Under the pieces are notes generated by a model. It was not told the origin of the DNA, did not search any database, and worked only from the letters and a program-made list of their open reading frames with translations. From Pseudomonas antarctica (GTDB taxonomy: Bacteria > Pseudomonadota > Gammaproteobacteria > Pseudomonadales > Pseudomonadaceae), in NCBI RefSeq assembly GCF_001647715.1, contig NZ_CP015600.1, forward strand, positions 4,278,001-4,342,000: DNA of 64,000 nt, written 5' to 3'. Within the stretch, counting starts at the first letter, position 1, and the number at the start of each line of letters is the position of its first letter. Both the position numbers and the translations under genes were made by a program. Of the stretch, positions 36,798 to 45,770 are shown one piece after another.

Positions 36798-38819
36798 ATG
36801 AACCCACTTTCCCTTCTAAAAAAAGCCCGGGCCGATCGTCAAGGCACCGCCACGCTCACCAGTACTGCCAACGACCTGGACGCCGCACTCACCGCCTTAC
36901 GCATCACCCCCACCCTGATCACCGGCTTTATCTCGCCGCATCTGGACATCGACGTAATCGCCGCCAAGCTCAAACGCCGCTTCCCCCAATCCACCATCAG
37001 CCTCTGCACCACCTCCGGCGAACTCTGCAATGCGCCCAATTCGTTGTATTGCGCCACCGGCGATCGCTGGGATCGGATCGTGTTGCAGTTGTTCGACGAC
37101 AGTCTGATCGCCTCGGCCGAGGTGGTGATGGTGCCGTTGGAGTGTGAGGACATTCGCGGTGGCGGTAAGCGGTTGGGAATGCAGGAGCGAATTGCCAAGT
37201 TGGTGGCCAATATCAAGCGAGTGCAGGTACGCACATCGATTGATCATCGCGATACGTTGGCGTATGTGGTGTTCGACGGGTTGTCGGCGTCGGAGTCGTT
37301 TTTTATGGAGGCGCTGTATGAGTCGGGGCGGTTTCCGTGTTTGTTTGTAGGGGGATCGGCCGGGGGTAAGTCGGATTTCCAGAAGACGCTGATTCATGAC
37401 GGTCAGCGCAGTTATCAGAACCATGCACAGATTGTGTTCCTGAAGACGGCGGCGCATGTGCGATTTGGGGTGTTCAAGAGCCAGAACTTTAAACCGGCGG
37501 ATTTGACCTTCAGTGTGCTGACTGCGTCGGTTGAGGACCGCACGATTGACCAGGTGATCGACAGCAACGGCAATATCAAGAGCATGGTGCAAGCGCTGTG
37601 TGATGCTTTCAGTTGCGCGCCCCAGGCGCTGGAGTCGAAGCTGGCGGACTATTCGTTTGCGATTCGGGTGGGCAGTGAGTTGTTTGTACGATCCATCGCC
37701 CGTATCGATTATGAGCAGCAGATCGTGCAGTTGTTTTGCGACGTGGCGCCGGGCGAGGAATTGGTGATGGTGCGGCGTACGCCGTTGCGTGAGGCGACGC
37801 GCCTGGACTATGAGCAGTTCCTGCGCGGCAAGGGTGGCCAGCCGGTGGCGGGGATTTTGAATGACTGCATTTTGCGCCGGCTGAACAACGGCGCCGAGCT
37901 GGGCAGCATGGCCGGCATTTTTGGTGATGTACCGTTGGCGGGTTTTTCGACCTTTGGGGAGATTTTGGGCTTGAACCTGAATCAGACGTTGACGGCGATT
38001 TTCTTCTTTCGGGTGGCCAAGGGTGCGAGTTTCAGTGATGAGTACGTGGACAATTTCATCGCCCATTACGGCGAGTTCAAGGCATTTTTCCTACGGCGCC
38101 AGGTGAAGAAGTTGGCGGGGTTGAACCATGTGGTGGTCAAGCAGATTACCGCGTTCAAGAACAATGACTTCAGCAATACCCTCAATACCCGTGGGCTGGA
38201 CCGCAATATCCTGCCGGTGTTCGAAGGCTTGGCAGACTTAGGCATGGTGTTGGCCCATGCCGAGCGTCAGCAGGAGGACATCGCCGCGCAGCTCAAGCAT
38301 TACTCGGGTGAGTTGCACGCGTCGATGGATGAACTGGTGGGTACGATCGACCAGCAGAACGCCGTGTCTGCCCAGGCCGGGACAACGGTGGAAGGGCTTT
38401 CCAGCCAGGCGGATGTGGCGGTAGAAGGTGCGCGCACGCTGGCCGGGTCGAGTTTGCGTATCCAGTCGATTGTGCAGGTGATCCAGCAGATCGCCGGGCA
38501 GACCAACCTGCTGGCGCTTAACGCCGCCATTGAAGCGGCGCGCGCGGGCGACCTGGGCCGGGGTTTTGCGGTGGTGGCGGATGAAGTGCGCAAACTGGCG
38601 GAAATCACCCGTAAGAATGCGGCGGAAATCGGCGTGGATATTGACCTGCTGTCCAGTGAGATCCAGCGCGTTGCCCAACAGATCGAAGACCAATCCACCG
38701 GCGTCGGCGCGTTGCGCGAAATGCTCGATGCACTGGAGGCGTCGAGCCGCGCGACCGAGGGTACGGCGCAACGCACTAAAACCATTGCGGATACGTTGAC
38801 CGGGCTCACCCATGCGTAG
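36798..38819 (+). CDS. Soluble chemoreceptor with FIST sensory domain
   Basis: The 673-residue protein has no signal peptide or membrane helix. Residues about 35–235 are FIST_N, 240–390 FIST_C (a sensory domain thought to bind small molecules such as amino acids), then a linker and a methyl-accepting signalling domain (about 480–670) with hairpin tip [20 protein letters not shown] and [16 protein letters not shown]. The tip has DLGRGF instead of the usual ExGRGF. The helical bundle is short, so it is a cytoplasmic receptor that should join CheW/CheA arrays. It stands alone, with repeat fragments on both sides. Confidence 0.92.
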   Translation: MNPLSLLKKARADRQGTATLTSTANDLDAALTALRITPTLITGFISPHLDIDVIAAKLKRRFPQSTISLCTTSGELCNAPNSLYCATGDRWDRIVLQLFDDSLIASAEVVMVPLECEDIRGGGKRLGMQERIAKLVANIKRVQVRTSIDHRDTLAYVVFDGLSASESFFMEALYESGRFPCLFVGGSAGGKSDFQKTLIHDGQRSYQNHAQIVFLKTAAHVRFGVFKSQNFKPADLTFSVLTASVEDRTIDQVIDSNGNIKSMVQALCDAFSCAPQALESKLADYSFAIRVGSELFVRSIARIDYEQQIVQLFCDVAPGEELVMVRRTPLREATRLDYEQFLRGKGGQPVAGILNDCILRRLNNGAELGSMAGIFGDVPLAGFSTFGEILGLNLNQTLTAIFFFRVAKGASFSDEYVDNFIAHYGEFKAFFLRRQVKKLAGLNHVVVKQITAFKNNDFSNTLNTRGLDRNILPVFEGLADLGMVLAHAERQQEDIAAQLKHYSGELHASMDELVGTIDQQNAVSAQAGTTVEGLSSQADVAVEGARTLAGSSLRIQSIVQVIQQIAGQTNLLALNAAIEAARAGDLGRGFAVVADEVRKLAEITRKNAAEIGVDIDLLSSEIQRVAQQIEDQSTGVGALREMLDALEASSRATEGTAQRTKTIADTLTGLTHA

Positions 38820-38900
38820 GCGCAAGCCGAGTCGCCAGGGCTACAACGCTCATCCGCAATAAAGCGTTTTTACACACTCTGGGTCGATCGCAGTCGTTCA

Positions 38901-38933
38901 TGACAGGCTGCAATCGGCCAAAAGTAGACATTA
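38901..38933. repeat. Pseudomonas intergenic repeat TGACAGGCTGC..CGGCCAAAAG..GACA
   Basis: TGACAGGCTGCAATCGGCCA followed by AAAGTAGACATT. Parts of the same sequence occur at 36599–36673. The two copies bracket the FIST chemoreceptor gene. Confidence 0.55.
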
Positions 38934-39157
38934 ACGTCGGAGATAACTGGCGGCTGATAAGCTGGCAAAATCGACCAATCAGACGTTCATGTCGATCAAT
39001 CCGCTAGTCCCTCTCATGCTCACCAGCCGGCATGAATGTCCCGCAAGTGGGCAGTCAACGCCATGGCTCGCCATTTGCCTAACCCCCTCGCCGCACGTTG
39101 GGCAAACCTGCCCCGCCATCTCGCATGCAGATCCGAGAATGAACTCGCCCTCCCCCA

Positions 39158-39213
39158 TAACCGGGAGCCATTTCTCGCAGCAATGCGGCTCGCGATGAAA
39201 CGGCAACAGCCCT
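39158..39213. repeat. Left inverted copy of a MITE-like end
   Basis: Bases 39158–39213 are the reverse complement of 41294–41348, with only two or three mismatches and one indel over about 55 bases (shared core CGCGATGAAACGGCAACAG / CTGTTGCCGTTTCATCGCG). The remainder of the element is not found here, so this is a solitary or truncated end. Confidence 0.75.
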
Positions 39214-39435
39214 TAGCGCAGCGCAGGCTCACAATTAGCGCGCCCTAGCTCCCCCCCTACAAAATACTTGTACAGAAATAGCGCTACGCATTTTTACAGC
39301 GCTCGCAGGATTCTATCGGCCCAAGGATGGCCTTGGGCTGTATCGCCGCCAAACACCAGTCAGCCCGATAGCCAGGCCTCTATTTCTCGCGCCTGCCAGA
39401 AACAGGAGGTCACTGACCGTTCATCTGGATTAGAT

Positions 39436-39502
39436 GATGTCATGACGACATCACCCCAATATAGTTGTACAAGACTTGTACAAGTATCAGCGCCTGTACA
39501 AG
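39436..39502. promoter_or_regulatory. Operator array upstream of the chemoreceptor
   Basis: TTGTACAA-type palindromes occur at 39465–39472, 39475–39484 (CTTGTACAAG) and 39494–39502 (CTGTACAAG); a further ACTTGTACAG is at 39266–39275. Just before them TGATGTC-ATGAC-GACATCA (39435–39453) is another perfect inverted repeat. Centres of the first three sites are 11 and 18 bp apart. This points to control by one or two dimeric regulators not encoded nearby. Confidence 0.6.
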
Positions 39503-39637
39503 TTTTACCCAGACAGGAAATAACGCCGCTACTCGTTGCCGTCGAACAAAAGAATACCTGCGCAGGATGCGGACAAAGGGCGAATACATACCCTTGCAGG
39601 TGTCCCTAAATTGCTCCTCCCATTACGCAGGTACGCC

Positions 39638-41293
39638 ATGCCATCGCACACTCCCCGGCTCTCTACACGGACCAGTCTCTATGCCGGCTATGCCAGCCTG
39701 CTCGCGTTTATGTTGCTGATCGCCGCTATCTCGCTGTACGCCCTTGCAAACAGCAATAAGGACTTTTTTCTCTACGTTAATGGCATTGATGCACGCACCC
39801 GCCTGGCCAACACACTAAACGACGCCGCCGCCCAGCGCGCGATTGCCCTGCGTAACATCGCCTTGAACAGCAATGTCACCGCGAGAGGACAGCAGCGGGG
39901 CGCGATTGCCGCCAACGAACAAATGGTGGCCAGCAGCCTCGCCGCGCTACGCCAGGCAATTGATAACCATGATGATGTGTCGCCCAAAGCACGTGAACTG
40001 TTCTCAACCATCGAGCAGGTCGAGAGCCGCTACGAACCGGTAGCGCACACCATTGCCGAGCACCTGTTCAAGGGTGAAAACGACGAGGCCCTGCGCATGG
40101 TCAGCGAGCAGTGCACACCATTACTGGCCGAGCTGACCCAGGCAATTGGCCAATACCTGCGCTACACCAACCAGAAGGCAGACCTGCAGGTCAGCGAAAA
40201 TGACGCACACTATCTTTCTCAACGCAACCTGCTGCTCGTCATTACTGCGCTGGCCATCTTACTAGCAGCGGTACTGGGCTACGTCATCAGCCGCAACCTG
40301 CTGCGCGCGCTGGGTGCCGAACCGAGTGAACTCAACCAGCTCGCCCAACGGGTTGCCCAGGGCGACCTGCGCGCTAGCGAGCGCACGATTGAGCCACCAC
40401 AAGCCAGCATCATGGCCGCCCTGTTGAGCATGCAGGAGAATCTGCGGGACATGACCAAGGGCATAAACCTGTCCTCACAGACCGTGGCCGATTCCAGCCA
40501 GGAGCTTAGCCAATCGAGCCTGAGAAACGCCGAAAGCGTGGCCATGGCACAGGGCGAGGTCGAGCAGATCGTCACCGCCGTTCACCAAATGGCCGCCACC
40601 GTGCAGGATGTCGCGCGCAATGCCGAATCAGCCGCCAGTGCCGCCAGCGAGGCCGATAGCGCGGCCCTGTACAGCCAGCAGAAGGCCAAAGATGCCGTCA
40701 ACATGATCGGCGAGCTGGCCGAGACAATAGAACAGTCCAACATGGCCATGGTCCGGCTGAAGGATGAAACCGGCAATATCGGCGGCGTACTTGAAGTGAT
40801 CAAGTCGGTGGCCGACCAGACCAACCTGCTGGCCCTCAATGCAGCCATCGAAGCTGCCCGTGCTGGCGAGGCCGGACGCGGCTTCGCAGTGGTAGCCGAC
40901 GAGGTGCGCAGCCTGGCAAAGCGTACCCAGAAGGCCACCTCAGAGATTGAGGGACTGATCGCCAGTCTGCAGAAAATTGCCGACGAGACCTCGCAGCATA
41001 TGCAACGCTGCAAACGCTCCAGTGCGCAGTCGGTGTCCGGCGTTTCCGAGGCCGGTGACGCGGTAAGCACAATCGTAACCATGATCGAGCGAATCAACGG
41101 CATGAACCACCAAATCGCCGCTGCCGCCGAGCAGCAGAGTACCGTTGCCGAGCAGATCAGCCGGGGCATCGTCACCGTCAGCGAAAGCGCCGAGCAATCC
41201 GCTGCAGCCTTCCGCAGCGCTCAGCAGGAAAGCGAAGGACTGGCACGCACCAGCGTGACATTGCGAGAGAACATCTCGCGCTTTCAGCTTTAG
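39638..41293 (+). CDS. Transmembrane methyl-accepting chemotaxis protein (4HB type)
   Basis: The 551-residue receptor has an N-terminal membrane helix (about 15–36), a helical periplasmic sensor of the four-helix-bundle MCP type (about 37–195), a second helix (about 198–218: [20 protein letters not shown]), HAMP domain and signalling domain with tip [20 protein letters not shown] and [23 protein letters not shown] at 39638 begins [20 protein letters not shown]; a longer frame from 39536 has no support. The stop codon TAG ends at the first base of a MITE-like element. The promoter and flanks look acquired. Ligand unknown. Confidence 0.93.
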   Translation: MPSHTPRLSTRTSLYAGYASLLAFMLLIAAISLYALANSNKDFFLYVNGIDARTRLANTLNDAAAQRAIALRNIALNSNVTARGQQRGAIAANEQMVASSLAALRQAIDNHDDVSPKARELFSTIEQVESRYEPVAHTIAEHLFKGENDEALRMVSEQCTPLLAELTQAIGQYLRYTNQKADLQVSENDAHYLSQRNLLLVITALAILLAAVLGYVISRNLLRALGAEPSELNQLAQRVAQGDLRASERTIEPPQASIMAALLSMQENLRDMTKGINLSSQTVADSSQELSQSSLRNAESVAMAQGEVEQIVTAVHQMAATVQDVARNAESAASAASEADSAALYSQQKAKDAVNMIGELAETIEQSNMAMVRLKDETGNIGGVLEVIKSVADQTNLLALNAAIEAARAGEAGRGFAVVADEVRSLAKRTQKATSEIEGLIASLQKIADETSQHMQRCKRSSAQSVSGVSEAGDAVSTIVTMIERINGMNHQIAAAAEQQSTVAEQISRGIVTVSESAEQSAAAFRSAQQESEGLARTSVTLRENISRFQL

Positions 41294-41546
41294 GGTCTGT
41301 TGCCGTTTCATCGCGAGCCGCGTTGCTGCGAGAAATGGCCCCCGGTTAGGCGCAGGACGCATAATGGTCCGAGTCCTGCAACAACAGCGGGGCCATATCC
41401 CTCGCAACCCTACGGGCCGGGCAAGCGTTTTGCGCGATGCGGTGTTACTCGATGGCTCATTTAGCCTGCCAAACTTCGCATCTCGTGCCTTGCCTCGCGC
41501 AAAAACTGGCTTCGGCGTGGCCGCGAGTGAAACGGCAACAGCCCCT
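41292..41546. mobile_element. MITE-like element, about 250 bp, with terminal inverted repeats
   Basis: The left end GGGTCTGTTGCCGTTTCA and the right end TGAAACGGCAACAGCCCC are inverse complements with one mismatch over 18–19 bases. TA lies outside each end (41291–41292 and 41547–41548), which would fit a TA target duplication of the IS630/Tc1 kind. No transposase frame is inside. A copy of the left end lies inverted at 39158–39213. Confidence 0.65.
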
Positions 41547-41685
41547 ACTGCTAGCAGGCCGTAGGCATTAGGTGACAGACGACTAACAGGAGAGATTAAC
41601 CGTGGTCTGTCCCGGATTATTTTCGGATTATTTTCTTATCCGCATGCTTGGCCAAAAGGGCGTTCGAAAGTCAGGCTTTCTTAGC
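41547..41685. other. Spacer with a 'GTCTGTCCCGGATT' motif
   Basis: GTGGTCTGTCCCGGATTATT at 41603–41622 resembles a short phrase often found between toxin and immunity cassettes in Pseudomonas Rhs-type islands; from memory only. The repeat GGATTATTTTC occurs twice in a row. No gene. Confidence 0.35.
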
Positions 41686-42135
41686 CTAGTCGCTGCTACT
41701 ACCCATCAGAATCCATCTTTTCCCGTGGCCCTGGATATCGAAAGAGAAGTCCCAGAACACAGGGTACGCCGGATGGCCTTTTGTTAGCCAAAATGATGTT
41801 ATGGCGCTGGCTTGGTCGAGCTGCACGTAAGTGAATAGGGCCTCAAGGAGGGTCAGGATTTCTAAGCGCTTTGCCGTTAGATCCAGTGGACCATAACCGC
41901 CATCCCCCACGTGCAGCAGTTGCTCAGTAATCTCGCTGCGGGCTTCGCTCGCAGTCACGCAGGACTGGCCACCGATGATTACTTCGTTACCAATGGAATG
42001 GAACAGTTGCTCCTCAAGCGTTCTACTTAGGTCAAAAGGTCCGTAGGTGTTAACCCAGGCGGTATAGTTGAAGCCCTCCAAGAGATGCTCAAGCCTGAGG
42101 ATTTCGTCTGAGCGGAAATCTTGGGCGATACGCAT
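41686..42135 (-). CDS. Unknown 149-residue protein, possible orphan immunity protein
   Basis: The protein is soluble and acidic. The C-terminal segment HPAYPVFWDFSFDIQGHGKR followed by LMGSSSD resembles small immunity-type proteins that guard against polymorphic toxins, in my recollection; no domain name can be assigned with certainty. Codon use is less GC-rich than its neighbours, in line with transfer. ATG at 42135 follows GGAGCCAAC. No toxin gene is adjacent, which would make it an orphan. Confidence 0.65.
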   Translation of the reverse strand: MRIAQDFRSDEILRLEHLLEGFNYTAWVNTYGPFDLSRTLEEQLFHSIGNEVIIGGQSCVTASEARSEITEQLLHVGDGGYGPLDLTAKRLEILTLLEALFTYVQLDQASAITSFWLTKGHPAYPVFWDFSFDIQGHGKRWILMGSSSD

Positions 42136-42496
42136 GTTGGCTCCATTGACCAGCGTTTAGGCCTATATCGTGATCTAAAACCTAAAGAAACGGTAGGGCG
42201 TCACAAATCTTGCTACGGTCTCAACCGCTGAGGAGCCCGATAGGTTATTCAAAAAAAATCCACTTCTGGCCCGATAGCAGCAGACTTTGACAGGTCGCCG
42301 CTGATGTCTCAAAGCTGGGCAATCCGGTGACAGCACAGCGGTAAAAAGGAGTGGTCATGTTGGAAGTTGGCATTGATCGAGAGACCGTTCATGCAGGAGA
42401 TGATCTGGGAAGCCTTGCTACGTCGATCTGACTTGATCCTCTAGATTTCTAAGGGTCAGACCACGACAACAAATCGCAGCCTCTCCAAAAACGCCA
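42136..42496. other. Low-GC spacer with a gene remnant
   Basis: Contains the 24-codon remnant at 42357–42431 and the phrase GGGTCAGACCACGAC at 42445–42459. Otherwise nothing recognisable. Confidence 0.4.
42357..42431 (+). pseudogene. 24-codon gene remnant with a strong ribosome site
   Basis: AAAAGGAG lies six bases before an ATG that opens MLEVGIDRETVHAGDDLGSL and then stops after four more codons. The good ribosome site, and a start that resembles the opening of small cassette proteins, suggest the 5' end of a lost gene rather than a real peptide gene. Confidence 0.35.
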
Positions 42497-43237
42497 CTAC
42501 TCCCCCACTCCACGCATCAGCGACCCAAACAACTCCCCCCGCGGCATCTCACTCACCGCTACCCCCGCATCCTCAAACCACTGTTCACCCGCCTCCGGAT
42601 GCGGCCCGCTCAGCACCACCACGCCCTTCTCATACGTATACCGCGCCGCCGCCACGTCACCGTTGTGATAGGTCGCAATGGTTGTGTAAGGCGACGCCCC
42701 ATCCGCTTTGGGAAAGTACGGCCCGTCCTGATAAAACACACTGTCGGCCTTCCCCTCCCACACAACCCGCACCGCCGCATCCGCAATGCCCGCCACTTCA
42801 AACCCGGGCCTGCCCGCTTCGGAATCAAGGTCCTGGGGTATCAGGCCAAGGTTGCTGTTATCCGCCAGGTACGCGCCCATGCACAGCCCCAAATAGCGCC
42901 CGCCCTTGGCGACGTAGTCGCGAATGGCTTCAGCGCGCGCCTTACCCAGGCTGTCGAGGGCGGCGGGGATATCCTGGCCGCCGCCCGGTTGCACATAGAG
43001 GTCATAGCGCGCCAGGTTGTGTGGCGTGATGTCGACGGATTCATCGGCGCCCACAAAGTCGATCTGATAAGTCGGGCTGAGCCGCTGCAATGCTCTTTTC
43101 ACGCTCTCGGAACAGTCATCGCAGCCTGCCGGGCCACGGTAGATGGCGACATGGGTGATGGGCGTGGCGGCATGTACGAAAGGCACTTGCAGCGTGGCAA
43201 ACGCAAGAAGCGCAGCGGCGGTGGCGGGCAGGTGCAT
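42497..43237 (-). CDS. Secreted BPL-N / glutamine amidotransferase-like protein
   Basis: The 246-residue protein has a signal peptide (cleavage about residue 23, after VHA) and a class I amidotransferase-like domain of the BPL_N type, with putative nucleophile in YLGLCMGAYLA and YDLYVQPGGGQDIPAALDSL before it. A second conserved part is VVLSGPHPEAGEQW. Early CDDC (GPAGCDDCSESV) may be a metal or disulfide site. The activity is unknown; it would act in the periplasm. ATG at 43237. It is monocistronic. Confidence 0.83.
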   Translation of the reverse strand: MHLPATAAALLAFATLQVPFVHAATPITHVAIYRGPAGCDDCSESVKRALQRLSPTYQIDFVGADESVDITPHNLARYDLYVQPGGGQDIPAALDSLGKARAEAIRDYVAKGGRYLGLCMGAYLADNSNLGLIPQDLDSEAGRPGFEVAGIADAAVRVVWEGKADSVFYQDGPYFPKADGASPYTTIATYHNGDVAAARYTYEKGVVVLSGPHPEAGEQWFEDAGVAVSEMPRGELFGSLMRGVGE

Positions 43238-43368
43238 GGTAGTGGGCTCATTAAACAGGGCTGATCCAGACGTGCCCGCCAGAGCCTATCTCGAATGCTG
43301 TTTTGAATACGTTAACAGTTGTAAATCGGCTACTGTCGCGTGTACCCACATGCGCCAGAGGGCAAGCA

Positions 43369-43824
43369 ATGGATCTGAAATTCAGTCACGTCGACGTGCT
43401 GGTCGAGAACCTTGAGGCGACGTGCGCCTACTACGCGAAGATTCTCAACGCCAAAATCTCCAGCACCCAGGTGTGGGAACGCGGCGGCCTGCATGTGCGT
43501 TTTGCGATTGCGTTGATGGGCCAGGAGCGGTTCATGTTGGTTCAGCCGTTGGCGGGCAACCTGCGAGAGCTGTTGGACGCCCATGGCGAAGGGATGATTT
43601 ATCGGCATTGCTACACGACGCCGGACATCGAGGTGGCCTATGCCGAATTGGTCGCCTCCGGTGTGCAACCGGAGGATGAAAACAGCAGGCCGTTGAGCCT
43701 TGAGGACCTGCGCTCGCCCTCCGGCAAACGCATCATCTGGTTGCCCAAGCGCTTTGGGCATTTCTCTATCGAGATTCTGGAGGAGAAGGGGCTGGAGGCA
43801 TTTATCGTCGCGGCGTTTGCCTGA
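43369..43824 (+). CDS. VOC (glyoxalase/bleomycin-resistance/dioxygenase) family protein
   Basis: The 151-residue protein starts MDLKFSHVDVLVENLEATCA, the typical VOC beta-alpha-beta opening with a metal His, and has HCYTTPDIEVAYAELVASGV and GHFSIEILEEKG later, with His/Glu candidates for metal binding. The function (lyase, dioxygenase or resistance) cannot be told. GAGGG lies eight bases before the ATG at 43369; the longer frame from 43303 is rejected. Confidence 0.88.
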   Translation: MDLKFSHVDVLVENLEATCAYYAKILNAKISSTQVWERGGLHVRFAIALMGQERFMLVQPLAGNLRELLDAHGEGMIYRHCYTTPDIEVAYAELVASGVQPEDENSRPLSLEDLRSPSGKRIIWLPKRFGHFSIEILEEKGLEAFIVAAFA

Positions 43825-43892
43825 AATGACGTTGCATTGCCCCAAGACATGAGGATAACTGTACGCCGAGCCCTATTTCGAGATAGCCCGCC

Positions 43893-44519
43893 ATGTTTGA
43901 ACTCGCCTCCCTCGTCACTTACGTCGCCGTGGTGATTGGCCTTTTCCTGATCCCTGGCCCCTCTGTGTTGCTGGTGCTCACCCGCACGATTCAAGGCGGG
44001 CGCAGGGTCGGCATCGCGACCGGGCTGGGGGTGGCTTCGGGCGATCTGATTCACACCCTGTGCGCGGCGCTGGGTTTATCGGCGATTCTGATGACTTCGG
44101 CGGCGGCGTTTAACGCGGTGAAATGGGCGGGTGCGGCTTATTTAATCTACCTGGGCGTGCGGGCGTTCATGGCCAAAACCGGCACACATGCACGGCTTGA
44201 GTTGCCTGCGGTGACACCGCGTCAGGCGTATTTCCAGGCCGTGGGCGCAGAGGTGCTGAACCCGAAAACCGCGATCTTCTTTCTGGCGTTCCTGCCGCAA
44301 TTCGTTCATCCGGAATCAGGCTCGTCGCTGGTACAGTTTGCGCTACTGGGCTTGATCTTTTCGGGGCTCAGCGCGGTTTACACCAGTTTGCTTGCCATCG
44401 CCGTCCGCCCGTTGAGCCGAGGGTTCAAAGGGCTTTCCAGGCTGCGCCAGTGGGAAGGCAAAATCATCGGCACGCTGTTTATGGGCCTGGGGCTGAAAAT
44501 TGCGCTCCAGCAGCGATAA
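43893..44519 (+). CDS. LysE/RhtB-family amino-acid exporter
   Basis: The 208-residue protein has about six membrane helices and the family start YVAVVIGLFLIPGPSVLLVL with the GPS motif, followed by GGRRVGIATGLGVASGDLIH. Family members export lysine, threonine, homoserine lactone or similar. The substrate is unknown. The FMN-reductase gene follows after 11 bases. Confidence 0.92.
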   Translation: MFELASLVTYVAVVIGLFLIPGPSVLLVLTRTIQGGRRVGIATGLGVASGDLIHTLCAALGLSAILMTSAAAFNAVKWAGAAYLIYLGVRAFMAKTGTHARLELPAVTPRQAYFQAVGAEVLNPKTAIFFLAFLPQFVHPESGSSLVQFALLGLIFSGLSAVYTSLLAIAVRPLSRGFKGLSRLRQWEGKIIGTLFMGLGLKIALQQR

Positions 44520-44530
44520 GGACACCTTGG

Positions 44531-45070
44531 ATGATTCATCTTCTCGCACTCTCGGGAAGCCTGAGAGAGGCTTCCTCCAACTCGATGCTGTTGTCCGCCG
44601 CTGTCCGGCTTTGCCCGCAGGGTGTTTCGATCACCTCCTACGACAGCATCGGCCAGTTACCGCACTTCAATCCGGACCTGCTGAATACGCCGGGCGCGGC
44701 TGTTCTGGATCTGTACGACCAAATCAGCCGGGCCGATGGCCTGCTGATCTCTTGCCCGGAATACGCACGGGGAATACCCGGATCGTTCAAGAACATGCTG
44801 GACTGGCTGGTGAGCCTGGAGGCGTTTGCGGGCATGCCCGTTGCGCTGTACAACGCCTCCCCCAGGGCCAGCGCTGCACAGGCGGCTTTACGCCTGGTGC
44901 TGGAAACCCTGTCAGCCGTGATCGTGGATGACGCGTCATTCACGGTGAATTTGCTGGCATCAAAAGCCTCGCTTGATCAGTTGGTGCAAGATCACGAAGT
45001 CAGTGAGTGCATCCGGCTGTCCCTGGAAAACATGGCGACGCATATTGATTCACGGATGAGCGTTCTTTAG
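44531..45070 (+). CDS. NADPH-dependent FMN reductase family protein
   Basis: The 179-residue flavodoxin-fold protein opens MIHLLALSGSLREASSNSML, the FMN phosphate-binding loop, and has ISCPEYARGIPGSFKNMLDW, the signature of the ArsH/ChrR/SsuE-type family. It probably reduces FMN or quinones with NAD(P)H. It is in an operon with the LysE-type exporter. Confidence 0.9.
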   Translation: MIHLLALSGSLREASSNSMLLSAAVRLCPQGVSITSYDSIGQLPHFNPDLLNTPGAAVLDLYDQISRADGLLISCPEYARGIPGSFKNMLDWLVSLEAFAGMPVALYNASPRASAAQAALRLVLETLSAVIVDDASFTVNLLASKASLDQLVQDHEVSECIRLSLENMATHIDSRMSVL

Positions 45071-45116
45071 AACACGCTCAGAACACTCTTCAATCATTGC
45101 CCTCACCCGAGTTCCT

Positions 45117-45467
45117 ATGCCCTCAACCAAACGCGACAACGCCCGTATCGAACGCCGCCTGGTCGCCACCCTCACCGAAGCCTGTGAAATCGCCAAAGCC
45201 GAAATTCCAGGCTTCGACTGGCTGACGCACACCGTGGACTACGCCACCTTCCCTCAAAGCCTGCGGGTGATTTGGGTGTTCGACACGCGGGCCAACCTGG
45301 ACCACGCCCTGGCAACCGGAGCCGAGCAACGCATGCGGGAACTGACCGCTGCTGCGTTGCACGACGCCGAAGTGGCTCCGGTGCCAATGGAGCGCTGCGT
45401 ACGCTTCGATTCAGAAGAGGCCTGCAGCGCCCAGCATGGCGGCGATTGGCGCCGACGCCTGGCCTGA
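45117..45467 (+). CDS. Conserved hypothetical protein, 116 residues
   Basis: The soluble protein has segments RRLVATLTEACEIAKAEIPG and GFDWLTHTVDYATFPQSLRV then FDTRANLDHA. I recall similar proteins in pseudomonads labelled 'Fis family', but no Fis helix-turn-helix is seen, so that name should not be trusted. ATG at 45117. Function unknown. Confidence 0.75.
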   Translation: MPSTKRDNARIERRLVATLTEACEIAKAEIPGFDWLTHTVDYATFPQSLRVIWVFDTRANLDHALATGAEQRMRELTAAALHDAEVAPVPMERCVRFDSEEACSAQHGGDWRRRLA

Positions 45468-45770
45468 GCCTCCACTCATCCATGAAGGAGCGCGCGCGCA
45501 TGCTCAAGCGAAGTGCGACGATGAAACTGCATACCGAATCAGCGTAACTATTGCGAAGATGAGCCGACAAACGATTCGACTTTGCAAGCACAGGGGATTC
45601 TGGAAAGTATTCGTGTTGCATCACGAACGACGCAGGTGAGGCCGCTTCGATGTTTCCACGCCTTGAGTGTCTATTAGGAAAATCCAGCCCCTCAAGGCCA
45701 GCCCCAATTTTCATTGTTTTTCTTGCACATTCCCCTCAACTGTTCGCCTCCCCATACGCGAGGATCAACC
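45468..45770. other. 303-bp spacer without recognised gene
   Basis: Short frames on both strands lack ribosome sites or likeness to known proteins. The last 10 bases hold the ribosome site of the oxidase gene. Confidence 0.45.

Larger units (their letters stand above)
38820..39637. other. 818-bp region before the chemoreceptor: repeats and operators, no gene
   Basis: It contains the intergenic repeat at 38901, the left MITE-like end at 39158, and the operator array at 39436–39502. Short frames across 38979–39248 have no ribosome sites and overlap on both strands, so I call none. Confidence 0.55.

Noticed and set aside
38979..39248. Short frames on both strands around the left MITE-like end
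   Set aside because: Mutually overlapping, no ribosome sites; Cys pairs in one (VCPTCGEG) are not enough to claim a zinc protein.
45468..45547. 22-codon plus-strand frame (MKERARML)
   Set aside because: No ribosome site and no context; ATG lies within a GC-alternating stretch.
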